Shown here in pieces: positions 46,597 through 57,451 of a DNA stretch of 64,000 nucleotides (its first letter is position 1; each line of letters begins with the position of its first letter). The position numbers and the translations under genes were made by a program. The DNA is taken from assembly GCF_050624435.1 (NCBI RefSeq), contig NC_134543.1, forward strand, positions 124,711,475 to 124,775,474. Reading direction: 5' to 3'. The notes beneath the pieces were generated by a model. That model had not been told where the DNA came from and did not search any database. It saw only the letters and a list, made by a program, of their open reading frames with translations. This DNA is from Tenrec ecaudatus. Its lineage: Eukaryota; Chordata; Mammalia; Afrosoricida; Tenrecidae.

Positions 46597-47845
46597 CTTT
46601 TATCCACTTTCCTTTCTTCCATAAATGCCCCCATGTAATGGAGTGAATTATTTAACGTGGCTCTTCTATCCAGGGACTTTGTTACTCCCACCAAATCACT
46701 TTCGTTTTCCTGCTGGGCCTGCGTAAGCAGGGGACGTTACGGGTCAGAGTATTTATTCAGCTGCGAGTGAAGGAGTATAAAATGAGGCAGCTCATTCTAT
46801 AACTGGCCTGATGGAACAGCTGCATCCTGAGCATTTCTCACCTGCACTGCCACCTGGCACCGTCCATGATAAATCCCTGATTGTGAGTGCTGTCGGTGTG
46901 TCCTCTGTGATCGCTACATTGAGCTGTAGAACCCTGCCATGGAGGGAGGGGAGGGACAGCGCCATGGGAGGAAGGTTTGGCATCACAACAAGATTAAGAA
47001 GGGGGAGACATGTGTGACCCCCACTTCATGGTACTCAGATCTCCTCCCCACACCATTTATTTCTTCTTCGGTTAGTTGGTCCCTGACGGTAGGCAGGTCA
47101 TGGGTAGAAGGGTGCAGGCAGCTGGGTCAGGCCCTGCTGCCTGTCAGGTTATTTAAGGGGCAGAATCTCAACGGGGAGTAAATAGAAATGATTGCATCCA
47201 GGGACCTACCAGGTTAACCTATCAGTCTGGTGATCTCTGATGTGGTTCTGAGGATGGTCAAAACAGCTCAGTGCAGGTTCATGTCCACCTATCAATACCA
47301 TGGGTCTGACTTCTGAATAGAGCGCTAGATGAATGGGGCAGGGAGGAGCAGAGAAAGAAGACTGCCTTCAAACCTCACAATAGCATCTGAACACCTGAGC
47401 CTAACATCCAAAGCCATATGGCACCAATGCACCTTTCTAGTCTCATGCCACAGTTCACCCTCAAACAAGCCTACCCTCCAACCACCACCGAGCATTCCCC
47501 TTTGATGCCCTTGATGTCTTTTCTTTCCTTGGCCCATCAAAGCCCCCTGGTCTTTATCTGTTACCCCCACCCCCTCTGAAATTAGTGTAAAAGACACCAC
47601 ACTTTCAAAAAAGCCTTCTCCGTCTTCTCCAACCTAGTGAGCCCTACCTCTACGTCCACTGAATTCTTATAAGCCTGCTCATGCCGAGCAGCTGGAGAGC
47701 AAGTACATGGCTTACTCCGCTGAGGATTTCAGAATCTAGTGCCTGCCTGGAACATAGCAGGTCCTCGGTGACATATTTAACGAATTGTCTGGAGTGTAAT
47801 AGGGGTTCACTTGAGGCCAATTTAATGAGCTCCTTGCTATGTTAA
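46597..47845. other. Unassigned non-repetitive DNA upstream of TPM1
   Basis: No SINE or LINE is recognisable. A TATAAAA at about 46772 and CAGCTG E-boxes nearby could belong to a regulatory element but are weak evidence alone. Confidence 0.4.
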
Positions 47846-47847
47846 GA

Positions 47848-48018
47848 AGCCCTTGTGTGGCTACAGGTAAGCATTTGACTGTTAGCTGCAAGGTCTGCAG
47901 TTCAACGCCACTAGCTGACCCTCGGGAACAAGACCCGGCTTTACAACATAAGGATTTACTACCTGCAAAGGGTCACAGCGAGTCAGAATTAGCTTGGTGG
48001 CAGTGGGTTTGGTCATGT
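47848..48018 (+). mobile_element. AfroSINE, forward
   Basis: 'gcccttgtgtggctacaggtaagcatttgactgttagctgcaaggtc' to 'gagtcagaattagcttggtggcagtggg'. Confidence 0.85.
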
Positions 48019-48154
48019 CTGCTATCCATCATGGAGAAGAGAAAAACCAATCATGGATGGTCCCTTAAGAAGTGCCTCTGGTTTGGTTGCCTTGCTTTGT
48101 AGATGAGAACATTGAAGTCCAGGGAAGGGGAATCACGGCCCACTGGCACTCCAG

Positions 48155-48310
48155 CAGCCATGTTTATTTAGGATTTGCTATGTGCGAGACCAAGTGTCGT
48201 ATATGTCGTCTCATTTTCATGCTTCTAACTTAAGAATCAGGCCTAACCCCGTTTTACAGAAGAGATACCAGATTGAGAGAGACTGTAACAGGGCCAAGGG
48301 CTCATTGCAA
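48155..48310 (-). mobile_element. MIR
   Basis: 'tttatttaggatttgctatgtgcgagacc' through 'ccccgttttacagaagagataccagattgagagag' is a reverse MIR. It is the last repeat before the TPM1 promoter. Confidence 0.65.
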
Positions 48311-49690
48311 GGAGTTAGCCGGACCACGTCTGGAGCTCGTTGCTCTTGCCCTGTGGCAAGTCCTGAGGAGGCAGCTCCCAGTGGTCCACAGGTCTGTGCA
48401 CTGCCCACTGGCCTCAGCTGTTGTCGGGGACCCCATGGCTGCACCGAGCATGGTGACTAAAGGCCCTTGATTGAAAGCCCTTCGGTGCCATACAGCCCTA
48501 TGGACACAGATCTCCGGTTCTGCCCGCTAGGTCGGTACTTTTCCCTTCTGGGCAGTTGGGTTAGTGGGGAAATCTGATGAAATCCCAGAGGGCAACTTGA
48601 TCTTTCTCTGCAGGATTTACAAGTTGTTTGGGCTGCCTAATCTGCTCAGATGCCTTCCGTCCAGGGAATATTCAGTATCCTTGGAGTGCAGGCTGTGAAT
48701 TAGTCCGTGAGGACTGTTCACAAGACCCTCCTCTAACAAGTCTCAGGCAAGGCCATGTGCAGCCCCCTTCCCCCCCACACACCCTCCCCCCCCACTGCAA
48801 CCTTCCTTCCCTCCAACCCAAGCTCTCTGTGGGGCCCGCTGGGAGGAGTTAAGAGTAATGAGGGAAAGGGGGAAGTCCTGCGGCCTGCAGAAGCGAGTTA
48901 GAGCTGAGGATACGATGACTTAGTGGAGGATGATGTGCGGCCCACGTTAGCTAGTGGCCTGGCTCCTGAGCTTGGACAGAGGCTGGCTCCTGAAAAATGA
49001 GTGCCAAAAACTGGATAAAAAGTTGGATCTGGAGGAATGTCACGGGTCATCTAGGATTTAAAAATGCATCAAGTTCAGCATAGAGACTGAGTTAGTTGTC
49101 AAGGTCACAGCTGCTGGTGACAGTAGAGGCCACAATGCAAGGGTCTAAACTCAGTGCCCCCCTCCCCCGAACTCCCACTAGGACGTTCACAGCCACACTC
49201 ACATGACAGGGAACTCACACACGGGGGGGGGGGGGTGGCCCTTAAGTATTTGCTATCCCACCCCACCCCCACCCCCACAGTTCCCCTGTGCTATCAGGTT
49301 GTCCTCCCAGGTTTCCCACGCACTAGCTGAGTCTCAGAAAGGGCTTCCCAGCCCTGCTCCCAGGCTGCCATTCTCAGTTCCAGTGGCGTTTCCAGACGTG
49401 AGCGTCCCCCCGGGGAGGGGGGCACCTGGCCAGCTAGGAGCTGCCCGGAGGCACCGCCCTTGTTGGGGGCACCCTCCAGAGCCTTACTCCGAGGGCCCGC
49501 AGGCTGGCTAGCTCCCTTGGCTTCTTGTGGTGGGCCCCCAAGGGCTGGGGACCCCAAGGGCTGACCGCCAGCCCCGAGCGGAGAGGGCACAGGGAGCAGA
49601 GGTGAGCGCCTTGCCCCAGCCTGCCCGGGAGCCTTCTCCTCGAGGCGCAGGTTTAGAAAGAGGGCGGCCTCCTCCGGCCACCGCCTAGGC
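48311..49690. other. Repeat-poor flank upstream of the TPM1 promoter
   Basis: Apart from C- and G-runs (49223-49235), no repeat is visible in about 1.4 kb. GC content and CpG frequency rise towards the promoter. It may hold distal promoter elements. Confidence 0.5.
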
Positions 49691-49701
49691 GGCTCGGGTC
49701 C

Positions 49702-49711
49702 CCATATATAG
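49702..49711 (+). promoter_or_regulatory. CArG-like / MEF2-like site CCATATATAG
   Basis: One mismatch from the SRF consensus CC(A/T)6GG and one from the MEF2 consensus CTA(A/T)4TAG. Both factors act on muscle contractile genes. Motif match only. Confidence 0.5.
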
Positions 49712-49771
49712 TCATATCCACCGTCAACTGGAAGGCCGGCACGCGGCAGCGAATGGGCGAGCGGCCCCCGC

Positions 49772-49827
49772 GGGAGGGGAGGGCAGGGGAGGGGAGGGGC
49801 GGAGGGAGGTGGGGGAGGAAAGGGGGC
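49772..49827 (+). promoter_or_regulatory. G-rich tract with quadruplex potential
   Basis: Ten or so runs of three to five guanines are separated by one to three bases. Such tracts bind Sp/KLF factors and can form G-quadruplexes. Confidence 0.65.
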
Positions 49828-49833
49828 CGGTGA

Positions 49834-50971
<1,138 letters not shown>

Positions 50972-51097
50972 CTGGAGGAGGACATCGCAGCGAAGGAGAA
51001 GCTGCTGCGGGCGTCGGAGGACGAGCGGGACCGGGTGCTGGAGGAGCTGCACTCGGCGGAGGACAGCCTCCTGGCTGCCGACGAGACCGCCACCAAG
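50972..51097 (+). CDS. TPM1: TPM1 exon 2a: smooth-muscle-type alternative exon
   Basis: It encodes residues 39-80 of smooth-muscle-type alpha-tropomyosin (LEEDIAAKEKLLRASEDE...). It is 126 nt, 42 codons, bounded by AG and GT (AAG|gtacct), and exchangeable with exon 2b in frame. Core positions (L39, I43, L50, V60, L64, A67, L71, A74, A78) fit the heptad pattern. Compared with the human exon from memory, five residues differ: A52 for V, S66 for K, D75 for E, T77 for A and T79 for A. All lie outside the a/d core. Exons 1a and 2b show no such changes. In other mammals the exon is used mainly in smooth muscle. Confidence 0.95.
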
Positions 51098-51133
51098 GTA
51101 CCTGGGACGCGCGACACCTGGGCGCACAAGCGG

Positions 51134-51248
51134 CTAACTGTCTCTTTCTCTCTCTCTCTCTCCCCCACCCCCTTCCCTGTCTCTCCCTTTCTCTCTCCCG
51201 CTGTCCCTGTCCTTCTGGTTCTGTGCACCCACACCCCTCCCTTGCGGG
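51134..51248 (+). promoter_or_regulatory. Distant branch site and long pyrimidine tract of exon 2b
   Basis: CTAAC at 51134-51138 fits the yUnAy branch consensus. Its adenine (51137) is 40 nt from the end of exon 2a and 163 nt from exon 2b. The following tract (51141-51210) is almost pure pyrimidine with many CUCUCU and UCUU motifs, sites for PTBP1, which represses this exon in rat smooth muscle. No AG occurs between 51137 and the acceptor at 51298-51299. Branch use is inferred. Confidence 0.82.
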
Positions 51249-51250
51249 AT

Positions 51251-51266
51251 CACGCTGCCTGCTGCA
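51251..51266 (+). promoter_or_regulatory. UGC-rich element upstream of exon 2b
   Basis: CACGCTGCCTGCTGCA carries overlapping YGCY motifs of the kind bound by MBNL proteins. It sits where the upstream regulatory element of the rat gene lies. A partner UGC cluster is at 51447-51454, after the exon. Functional role inferred. Confidence 0.6.
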
Positions 51267-51299
51267 CCCCCTCCCCCCTCCCTCACGGCCAACTCCCAG

Positions 51300-51425
51300 C
51301 TGGAAGATGAGCTGGTGTCGCTGCAAAAGAAACTCAAGGGCACGGAAGATGAACTGGACAAATACTCCGAGGCTCTCAAAGATGCCCAGGAGAAGCTGGA
51401 GCTGGCAGAGAAAAAGGCCACCGAT
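51300..51425 (+). CDS. TPM1: TPM1 exon 2b: striated- and non-muscle-type alternative exon
   Basis: It encodes residues 39-80 of the common alpha-tropomyosin ([19 protein letters not shown]...), 126 nt, bounded by AG and GT (GAT|gtaagt). The donor is a near-perfect match to U1, stronger than those of exons 1a and 2a. With its long pyrimidine tract this fits the default status of the exon outside smooth muscle. The encoded sequence appears identical to human as I recall it. Heptad a/d positions are L39, L43, L46, L50 and on. Because both versions of exon 2 have the same length, only one can be used without altering the length of the rod. Confidence 0.97.
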
Positions 51426-51446
51426 GTAAGTGCGCGCGCACACACA

Positions 51447-51652
51447 CTGCTGCCCTCACCGCCTGCCCTGGTGGCCACCTGGGGATGCCGTGGGGGGCCA
51501 CTGAGCAACGGAGGAGGGTCACCCCTTCCGCCTGGACACCTGCACCCATCCCTGCCATGGCCCAGAGCATGGATGCCAATGCTAGCTACTGCACACGTCC
51601 GTTTATATTTCATCCGTTCCTGTCTCTTTTCATCCCTCTTCTTTCCTCACTT
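51447..51652 (+). promoter_or_regulatory. Candidate downstream splicing control region of exon 2b
   Basis: A UGC cluster (ctgctgcc, 51447-51454) is followed 150 nt later by a pyrimidine-rich stretch (51611-51650, tgtctcttttcatccctc). In rat the downstream regulatory element of the equivalent exon has UGC motifs plus a pyrimidine tract. Assignment is by position and composition only. Confidence 0.45.
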
Positions 51653-51971
51653 GGGGTTGGGGGCGGGGGGGGGGGGAGGGGGGGGAGAAGAGAGGAACTA
51701 AAATTGGATGCTGGAGGTGAGCCTTGCCTCCCTGATGGCAGAAAACCCCCGAGGTGTCATTACCAAGGTTTGTGCAAACAGAGTGCCTGGTTTCACTCAC
51801 TTGTGCCACCTCTGGGTGGGGTAGGAAGGCCTGGTTTGCGGTGCTGGGTCCAGATGGCCTGGTCTTTAACTGGAAGCAATAGCATGGTAGCACGATTCCT
51901 GAAGAGGCTGAGCTTGATGGTGGAGCGAAGAGACATGAGACCTCACAGCTCACTAACCCCCACCTCCAAAT

Positions 51972-52176
51972 CCGTCACCATCCAGTCCATTCTGGCGCAT
52001 TTCGACCCTGTAGGACCAAGTAGAACTGCCCCATCGGGTTTCCAAGGCTGTAACCTTTATGGAAGCCAAACTAGCAAATCTTGCACCCCCCCAGAGCAGC
52101 TGGCGGGTTCAAATCTCTGGCCTCTTGGCTAGCAGTCAAGTGCTTGACCAACTGCTCCACCAGGGTTCCTCTGTCT
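51972..52176 (-). mobile_element. AfroSINE, inverted, in TPM1 intron
   Basis: 'catccagtccattctggcgcatttcgaccctgtagg' to 'gcttgaccaactgctccaccagggttcc'. It is only about 550 bp after exon 2b. Confidence 0.9.
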
Positions 52177-52276
52177 CACTAAGGAAGCCTTAATCCCCCT
52201 TGTAAGATCTGCCTGAGAAGATGATACTTGCTTGGGTCTGCAGTCTGGGCACTAGCTCCAGAAAGTAAGCAGGGAG

Positions 52277-52303
52277 TTATATATAGCTCAGTGCTTTATA
52301 TGG
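52277..52303 (+). promoter_or_regulatory. MEF2 site and CArG-like site in TPM1 intron
   Basis: TTATATATAG (52277-52286) matches the MEF2 consensus YTA(A/T)4TAR. CTTTATATGG (52294-52303) is one base from a CArG box. They are eight bases apart, in non-repetitive DNA. Confidence 0.5.
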
Positions 52304-52556
52304 TATAGTGAGCTAGCTACCCCTGCCCCTCCTGCTGGCCCCACCCCCACCTGTCAGCCCTCTGACAGCCACTACATAGTTTCAGGGGTGATGCACACCC
52401 CGCCCAAGTCCTGGCCAGCACTTTGTCCAGTGCCTGCCTTCTCCACCAATTAAAACCAAGGCAGGCCTTGGAATTACCAAGAGTTGGACTTTGTTTCACA
52501 CCGTTACTGGCTTCTATACTAGATGCCAATTAAGCCCAGAGGCTCAATTAGGAAAG

Positions 52557-52563
52557 CATTCCT
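52557..52563 (+). promoter_or_regulatory. M-CAT site in TPM1 intron
   Basis: CATTCCT is a perfect M-CAT core for TEAD factors, 250 bp from the MEF2/CArG pair. Confidence 0.45.
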
Positions 52564-53096
52564 TGGGAAGTTGGGAACGATTCCAAGAATTTATGAGCGT
52601 CAGAGAAAAGATTTGATCAGAAGTTGATCTACTATGTGCAAGGCAGGGTTCTTTTTTGGTTTTTTGGTATGAAAAAGAGAAAAATGTAAATTACCAGAGG
52701 GTCTGGGTTCTCTTCATCAGTAAAGGTTGTTGATGGTGTGAAAGGTTTGAAACATCATTTCTGAGTGTGCCTTATGTAAAGGAGAGAGAAATGCAGCTAG
52801 AAGACATCGGGGATCTGATAATAAGAAGTGTTATGTTCAGTTTCCTGGAATCCAGATTCCTGGGAAATGGGGGGTGGGGGTGGGGCACTGCTTTAGCAAA
52901 AACTTTAAGTTGTAAACTACCTGACTTAGTAAGAGCTACAAAACAGACCCAATGCCATGCCTGCTTTATGTCGTGTCAATCAGATGTCTGCCATGGCTAT
53001 GGCTGAACAGAGGGTGTCTGTCTCCCCCAAATTCCCCAGCAGGACCTCCATTTCTCTTTTTTCAAAAGAGCCGCTGATAGATCAAGGAGAGATATT

Positions 53097-53106
53097 CCAT
53101 ATAAGG
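53097..53106 (+). promoter_or_regulatory. Perfect CArG box CCATATAAGG in TPM1 intron
   Basis: An exact match to CC(A/T)6GG, the SRF site. A MEF2-like CTATTTAAAG lies 180 bp downstream at about 53287. Confidence 0.55.
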
Positions 53107-53667
53107 GAAAGAATGCAGAGAATTTGAAAATAGCCTGTGAGACTGAAGGCAAAGGAGGAAAAATGCTGCTCTAATTCTTAAGGAAAAAAAGACAATAATT
53201 ATAGTAACTATGGAGTGCTATCAGTCCTATTGAGAAGTCTAGTTTAAGGGAGTGTTGGAATGGGGTGGGGCAGAGTGGAAAAGAGGCTATTTAAAGCCAG
53301 CTTGGGGGGGTGGTGCGGGCTAACAGGGGAGGGCAATTCTTGGAATAAGTTATGATTCCTTTTTCCCCCTGGAAAACTATCCCTAAAAGGGTAGACTTTT
53401 ATGGTAGAATATTGATGCTATTCCCCGAGGTTGTTTGGAACCTTCAGGGATATTGACGAAGTTTGTAGAGAAATGGTTCCTGAATAGTTAAGAGTCCAGA
53501 CTCAACGAATAGGAAAAAGATATCACTAGAAAACGTGGAAGAGCTACACAGAGGTCAGTCAGTGTCCTAAGAGAGAGTCCTATCCATTGGGATTAGGACA
53601 GTTCACTGTCATGCCTCACAAATACGTAGACATATTTCCCTGTCAGTCTTGTCTTCTAATTTAACAG

Positions 53668-53882
53668 CATACTTTACAAATCCTGTGGCGGAAGGTTACA
53701 CATTGGGCCGCGATCCACAAGGTTCGCAGTTTGAAGCCATGAGCCCACTCCGCAGGGCTAAGACGGGACTTTATCCTCCTGTGAGCAGTTGCCGGCTCAG
53801 AAATTCACAGGGGCAGTCCTACGCTGCCCTACAGGGTTGCTGTGAGTTGGCATGGACGCAGTGGCACCGAGGTTTTGGCTGT
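53668..53882 (+). mobile_element. AfroSINE, forward, in TPM1 intron
   Basis: 'acattgggccgcgatccacaaggttcgcagtttgaagcc', 'ggctcagaaattcacaggggcagtcctacgctgccctacagg' and the tail are in order. Confidence 0.87.
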
Positions 53883-54207
53883 GGGTGTTGTTATTCCAGA
53901 AGTGGGTTCTTTCCCTAGCCTTGGTGTACATGTGTTAGCCAGCACTGAGTTCCCTCCACCTGTGGTGATCCATAGGGCTTTCCCTGGCGGGGTTTTCAGA
54001 AGTAAAGCATCAGGCTTTCTTCTTTATCCGAAAGCTTATAATCCAGGCGGTAGCCTACCTGGTAGGTTTACTTCTCATTGTATTGCTATTGTTGTTGTTG
54101 CACGTAAGTAATCTGATGGGTCTTGGCTCCATTTCCTCTCCAGTTCCCAACCCCTGCCCCACTACGTGTACTGTAGGTGCAGTTTGCAGCGTCTGAGTCT
54201 TTAGGCT

Positions 54208-54862
54208 GGAGCCCTCTTGCCGCGCTGGGTTATGCGCTTGGCTGCTCACTTCAAGGTCAGCAATTCAAAGCCACCAGCTGTTCTGCAGAGGAGAAAAGGA
54301 GGTTTTTCTACTTCCTCCCCTTGCTATGACAGTCTTTGTTTTACTTCATGAATCTTGTTAGATTGGTATACCTTGTTCATTGGTATAATTAAGATTGTTT
54401 GATGCATGACATCCACGATAGATAAACCCTTTGGAAATAGTAATGGGAATAATGATTTCCTGAAGGTAAGGGAAGAGAAGGGGAGAAGGGGGAACCCAGA
54501 GCAAGGGTGACTTTAGAACCCCACTTGAGGGGAAGGAGTAACAGAATGATAGGTGAATAGAAACATTTGATGGTGTAAGATAAGGCAAATAATAAGGGGT
54601 GGGGGAGGGGCGGATAAAGGGGAGCTGTTATCAAAGAGTTCACGAAGAAAGAAAATGTTTGAAACTGATGGTGGCAGCAATTGTACAATTGTGCTTGATC
54701 TAACTGAATTATGGAGTACTATAATATCTGTAAGAGCTCCCAATGAAATGATGGGGTTTTTTTTAAAGGGAATTATAGTCTCCGAACCCTAAAGGGGCAG
54801 TTCCACCTTGTCCTTTTGGGTCACTATAAGTCAGACTTAACTTGACAGCAGTGAGGTGAGGA
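54208..54862 (+). mobile_element. AfroSINE, forward, split by a LINE-like insertion
   Basis: The 5' half (54208-54312) includes 'ggagccctcttgccgcgctgggttatgcgc' and 'gaaaaggaggtttttctacttcc'. The 3' half resumes at 54768 with 'gaattatagtctccgaaccctaaaggggcagttcc'. The two halves fit end to end around the insertion. Confidence 0.82.
54315..54767 (+). mobile_element. LINE-like family 3' end inside an AfroSINE
   Basis: Diverged, but the order is kept: 'gggaataatgatttcctgaaggtaagg', 'gatggtgtaagataaggcaaataa', 'ttcacgaagaaagaaaatg', and the terminus 'agctcccaatgaaatgatgggg' with a T- and A-containing tail. Confidence 0.75.
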
Positions 54863-54954
54863 GGAATCATTTAAAGCTCCCTGTGGCTCTTCACTTGTTA
54901 AACCAATGGTTCTCAGTTGACTCTTAGGAGATGTTCCAAACCCAAACCCTAGGC

Positions 54955-55135
54955 TGTATTGCTCACGCACTGCCATTGAGTCATAAGAGCAGATGCTCCC
55001 TGGGGTTTCAGAGACTGTAAATCTCCATGGGAACAGAGAGCCTCATCTTCCTCCCCTGGAACAGCCCATGGGCTGAGGGGTTTGAACTGCCAGCCTTGCA
55101 GTCCAATGCTTAATCCACAGCACCACCTGGGCAGG
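54955..55135 (-). mobile_element. AfroSINE, inverted, in TPM1 intron
   Basis: 'cactgccattgagtcataagagcagatgctccctggggtttcagagactgtaaatc' to 'cttaatccacagcaccacctgggc'. Confidence 0.88.
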
Positions 55136-55604
55136 CGGTTGTAAACCAATTAAGCCAGACTTTCCGCTCGCAGTATTTTAAAAACCCAGATGATTCCAGT
55201 GGGCAGCCAGGGCTGAGAACAAACATCCTAGACTCTTGTATAATGACAGCAGCATGAAAATGAACTCACCTGAAACAGACCTTCCCAGAGGTTTGAAAAG
55301 CAGGACATTAAGTCACAAATTGGCTGCCTTAGAACATGTTCACATGTCCATCAGTTTCCCTGGCTCCTCCAGAGGACCCCAGATGCCCACCCTCCATGTA
55401 AGAGGTCCATGCTCTGTGCAGGTTAGGGGACAGGTGGGCCCAGGTGAGCTGTGGAAACGAGGTGAGAGGCGCCCCCTACAGGTCATGAGGGCTCCTGCTG
55501 GGCGTGAGTCGCCATAGAAAGTGAGTCAGGAAAGCAAAGTTGTGTTGTTAAGGCTTTAGAAGAGGAGGACAGGGTTGTCAAGCATGTTTTTTCTTCCTTA
55601 TCTC

Positions 55605-55722
<118 letters not shown>

Positions 55723-56339
55723 TGCCTAAGGGCTTCCCGTAAGGAAGCTAAGGAGAGAAAGCCCTGAGTCTCAGGAGGCATCACAAAATGGAGCCCCAGA
55801 GAAGGGGCTGCAGAGGATGGTTCTGAGATTATGTCCACTCTGGTTTCCAGCCAAGTCAGGCGCTCTCTCCTGATTTCAGTAGCCTCTCACAGGTTGCCTT
55901 TAAAAGGCTTCCCAGATCAGTCCAGGATCCGCTAGATTCCAAAAATGTCCCAGACGCCGGGCTAACAGAAGAGGTTGTAAGTAGAAGGGACTCTTGATAA
56001 AATCATTTAATCAATTTTCTGATGGAAGTGAACCCCACAGAGGCTAGCTTGCCTGTGATCATGCAGCAGTGACCAGTCCCAGCCTGACCAATTTCAGTCC
56101 CTAATTTTACTCAGACTCACGGTGCCACCACGTGTCTCACCGTGGAACTGCATGCCAGAGAGTTTCCAATGGTTGGGATCTTTTGGAAGTAGACTGAGGC
56201 GCTCTGGGTAGCTTCAAACCTTTAGGCAAGACCCATCCACCTTTAGGTGAGTAGCCAAACTTATTCCCTCTTGCAGCACCCACAGGCTCTTGACTCATAA
56301 GGGAGGACTTATGTGGTTATTGATTATAGGTAAGACTTC

Positions 56340-56700
56340 ATTATTAACCATGTGCAGGGCTTGGGCTGAACACTTTACATTAAGTACTCCATAATCCTCT
56401 TAGCCATCATATGGATAAGATATTCATGTTATCCCAATTTTTCTTTTAAAAAAAATCTGCCATCGAGTCGATGCATATACCCTATAGGGCAGGGTAAAAC
56501 AGCCCCTGTGAATTTCCCAGACTGTAAGTCTTTACAGTAATAGAAAAACCTTGTCTTTCTCCCCATAGGCGGCTAGCAGTTTCAAACCGCATACCTTGCA
56601 GTTAGTAGGTTGCTGCTTGACCACTGCATCCCCTGCGCTCTTAGACCAAGTCTAGAGAAGTTAAATTATTTGCTCAATTGCATAGCCAGCCAGCAGGGAA
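56340..56700 (-). mobile_element. MIR split by an AfroSINE
   Basis: The left part (56340-56447, 'catgtgcagggcttgggctgaacactttacattaag') and the right part (56641-56700, 'gagaagttaaattatttgctcaattgcatagccagcc') form one reverse MIR. Confidence 0.68.
56448..56640 (-). mobile_element. AfroSINE, inverted, inside MIR
   Basis: 'ctgccatcgagtcgatgcatataccctatagggcagggtaaaacagcccc' to 'gctgcttgaccactgcatccc'. Confidence 0.9.
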
Positions 56701-56711
56701 CAATCGATCCT

Positions 56712-56895
56712 TAAAAAAAAAAATAGAATCACTGCTCTGGAGTTGATTTCAACTCCTAGTGACTAAAAGGACAGTGTTAGAATTGCCTTTGAGTTTTGGG
56801 TTAGCAGAAAGTCCAAGGGGCTGTTGGTGGTTTTGAACTGCTCTCTTTGCCTCTAGTAGCCTAATGCCTAGCCACTAAGCCACCAGGCCTCCTCA
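56712..56895 (-). mobile_element. AfroSINE, inverted
   Basis: A-run, then 'ggagttgatttcaactcctagtgac' and 'gtagcctaatgcctagccactaagccaccaggcc'. Only 70 bp from the previous copy and about 250 bp from the CpG-rich internal promoter. Confidence 0.83.
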
Positions 56896-57149
56896 AGCTG
56901 GTCATGTCATTGGGTGGTTCTTCTAATGAAGAGTGTATTTAGAACGGGGGGGGGGGGGAAGCGGGGGTGTGGTGGGCGTTAACCACTGTGCTGTCATGTG
57001 TTTGGGATTTTCTTGTCGTGAGCTAGGAAGGAAGGGGGTGCTGCGGCCAGGGCCTTGTTGTGACCTGCCCCCTGTTATTAGAGGCACTCGGGTCCCCAGC
57101 CCCTCGCTTGGGCTCGGAGTCCCAGGCCCGCGAGCCCAGCGCCGCGTGG

Positions 57150-57163
57150 CCAGCAGGGGGCGC
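57150..57163 (+). promoter_or_regulatory. CTCF-type site
   Basis: The 14 bases match the CTCF core consensus CCASYAGRKGGCRS at every position (CCAGCAGGGGGCGC). Located about 390 bp upstream of exon 1b. Confidence 0.7.
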
Positions 57164-57337
57164 CACCGCCATTAGCGCGCCGCGCCCGTTGCCACGACAG
57201 CGCGGGTTCGGGCTCTGGAGGAGGGAAAAGACGGGAAGGACGCTGGGAAGTCCAGTGAGGTCTTCGCCGAGGGCCTCTCCGCCTGCCGGGCCATCCCGCC
57301 AGGTGCTCCGGCGTCAGCCCCGCCCCCGCGCCCGCCA

Positions 57338-57349
57338 CGCGCATGCGCA
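57338..57349 (+). promoter_or_regulatory. NRF1 site
   Basis: CGCGCATGCGCA is an exact match to YGCGCAYGCGCR, the palindromic NRF1 site of CpG-island promoters. Confidence 0.7.
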
Positions 57350-57442
57350 GTGCCTCGGGCGGTGGCAAACCCCCGCGGCCGCTCCCCGCCCGCCCCGCGC
57401 GCGCCCCAGCCTGCGCTTCGTCTGCAGAGGCCGCGGGGCCGC

Positions 57443-57451
57443 CACTTCCGG
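57443..57451 (-). promoter_or_regulatory. ETS/GABP site
   Basis: CACTTCCGG is the complement of CCGGAAGTG, the optimal ETS-family site, 90 bp before the exon 1b start codon. Confidence 0.62.

Larger units (their letters stand above)
51098..51299 (+). other. TPM1: Short intron between the mutually exclusive exons 2a and 2b
   Basis: At 202 nt it is far shorter than its neighbours. It holds a branch site close to its 5' end followed by an AG-free pyrimidine tract, the arrangement shown in rat alpha-tropomyosin to make the two exons mutually exclusive. Confidence 0.9.

Noticed and set aside
46725-46810. Possible distal promoter with TATAAAA, E-boxes and a CRE-like gacgtta
   Set aside because: The motifs are short and common, and no transcript or exon follows.
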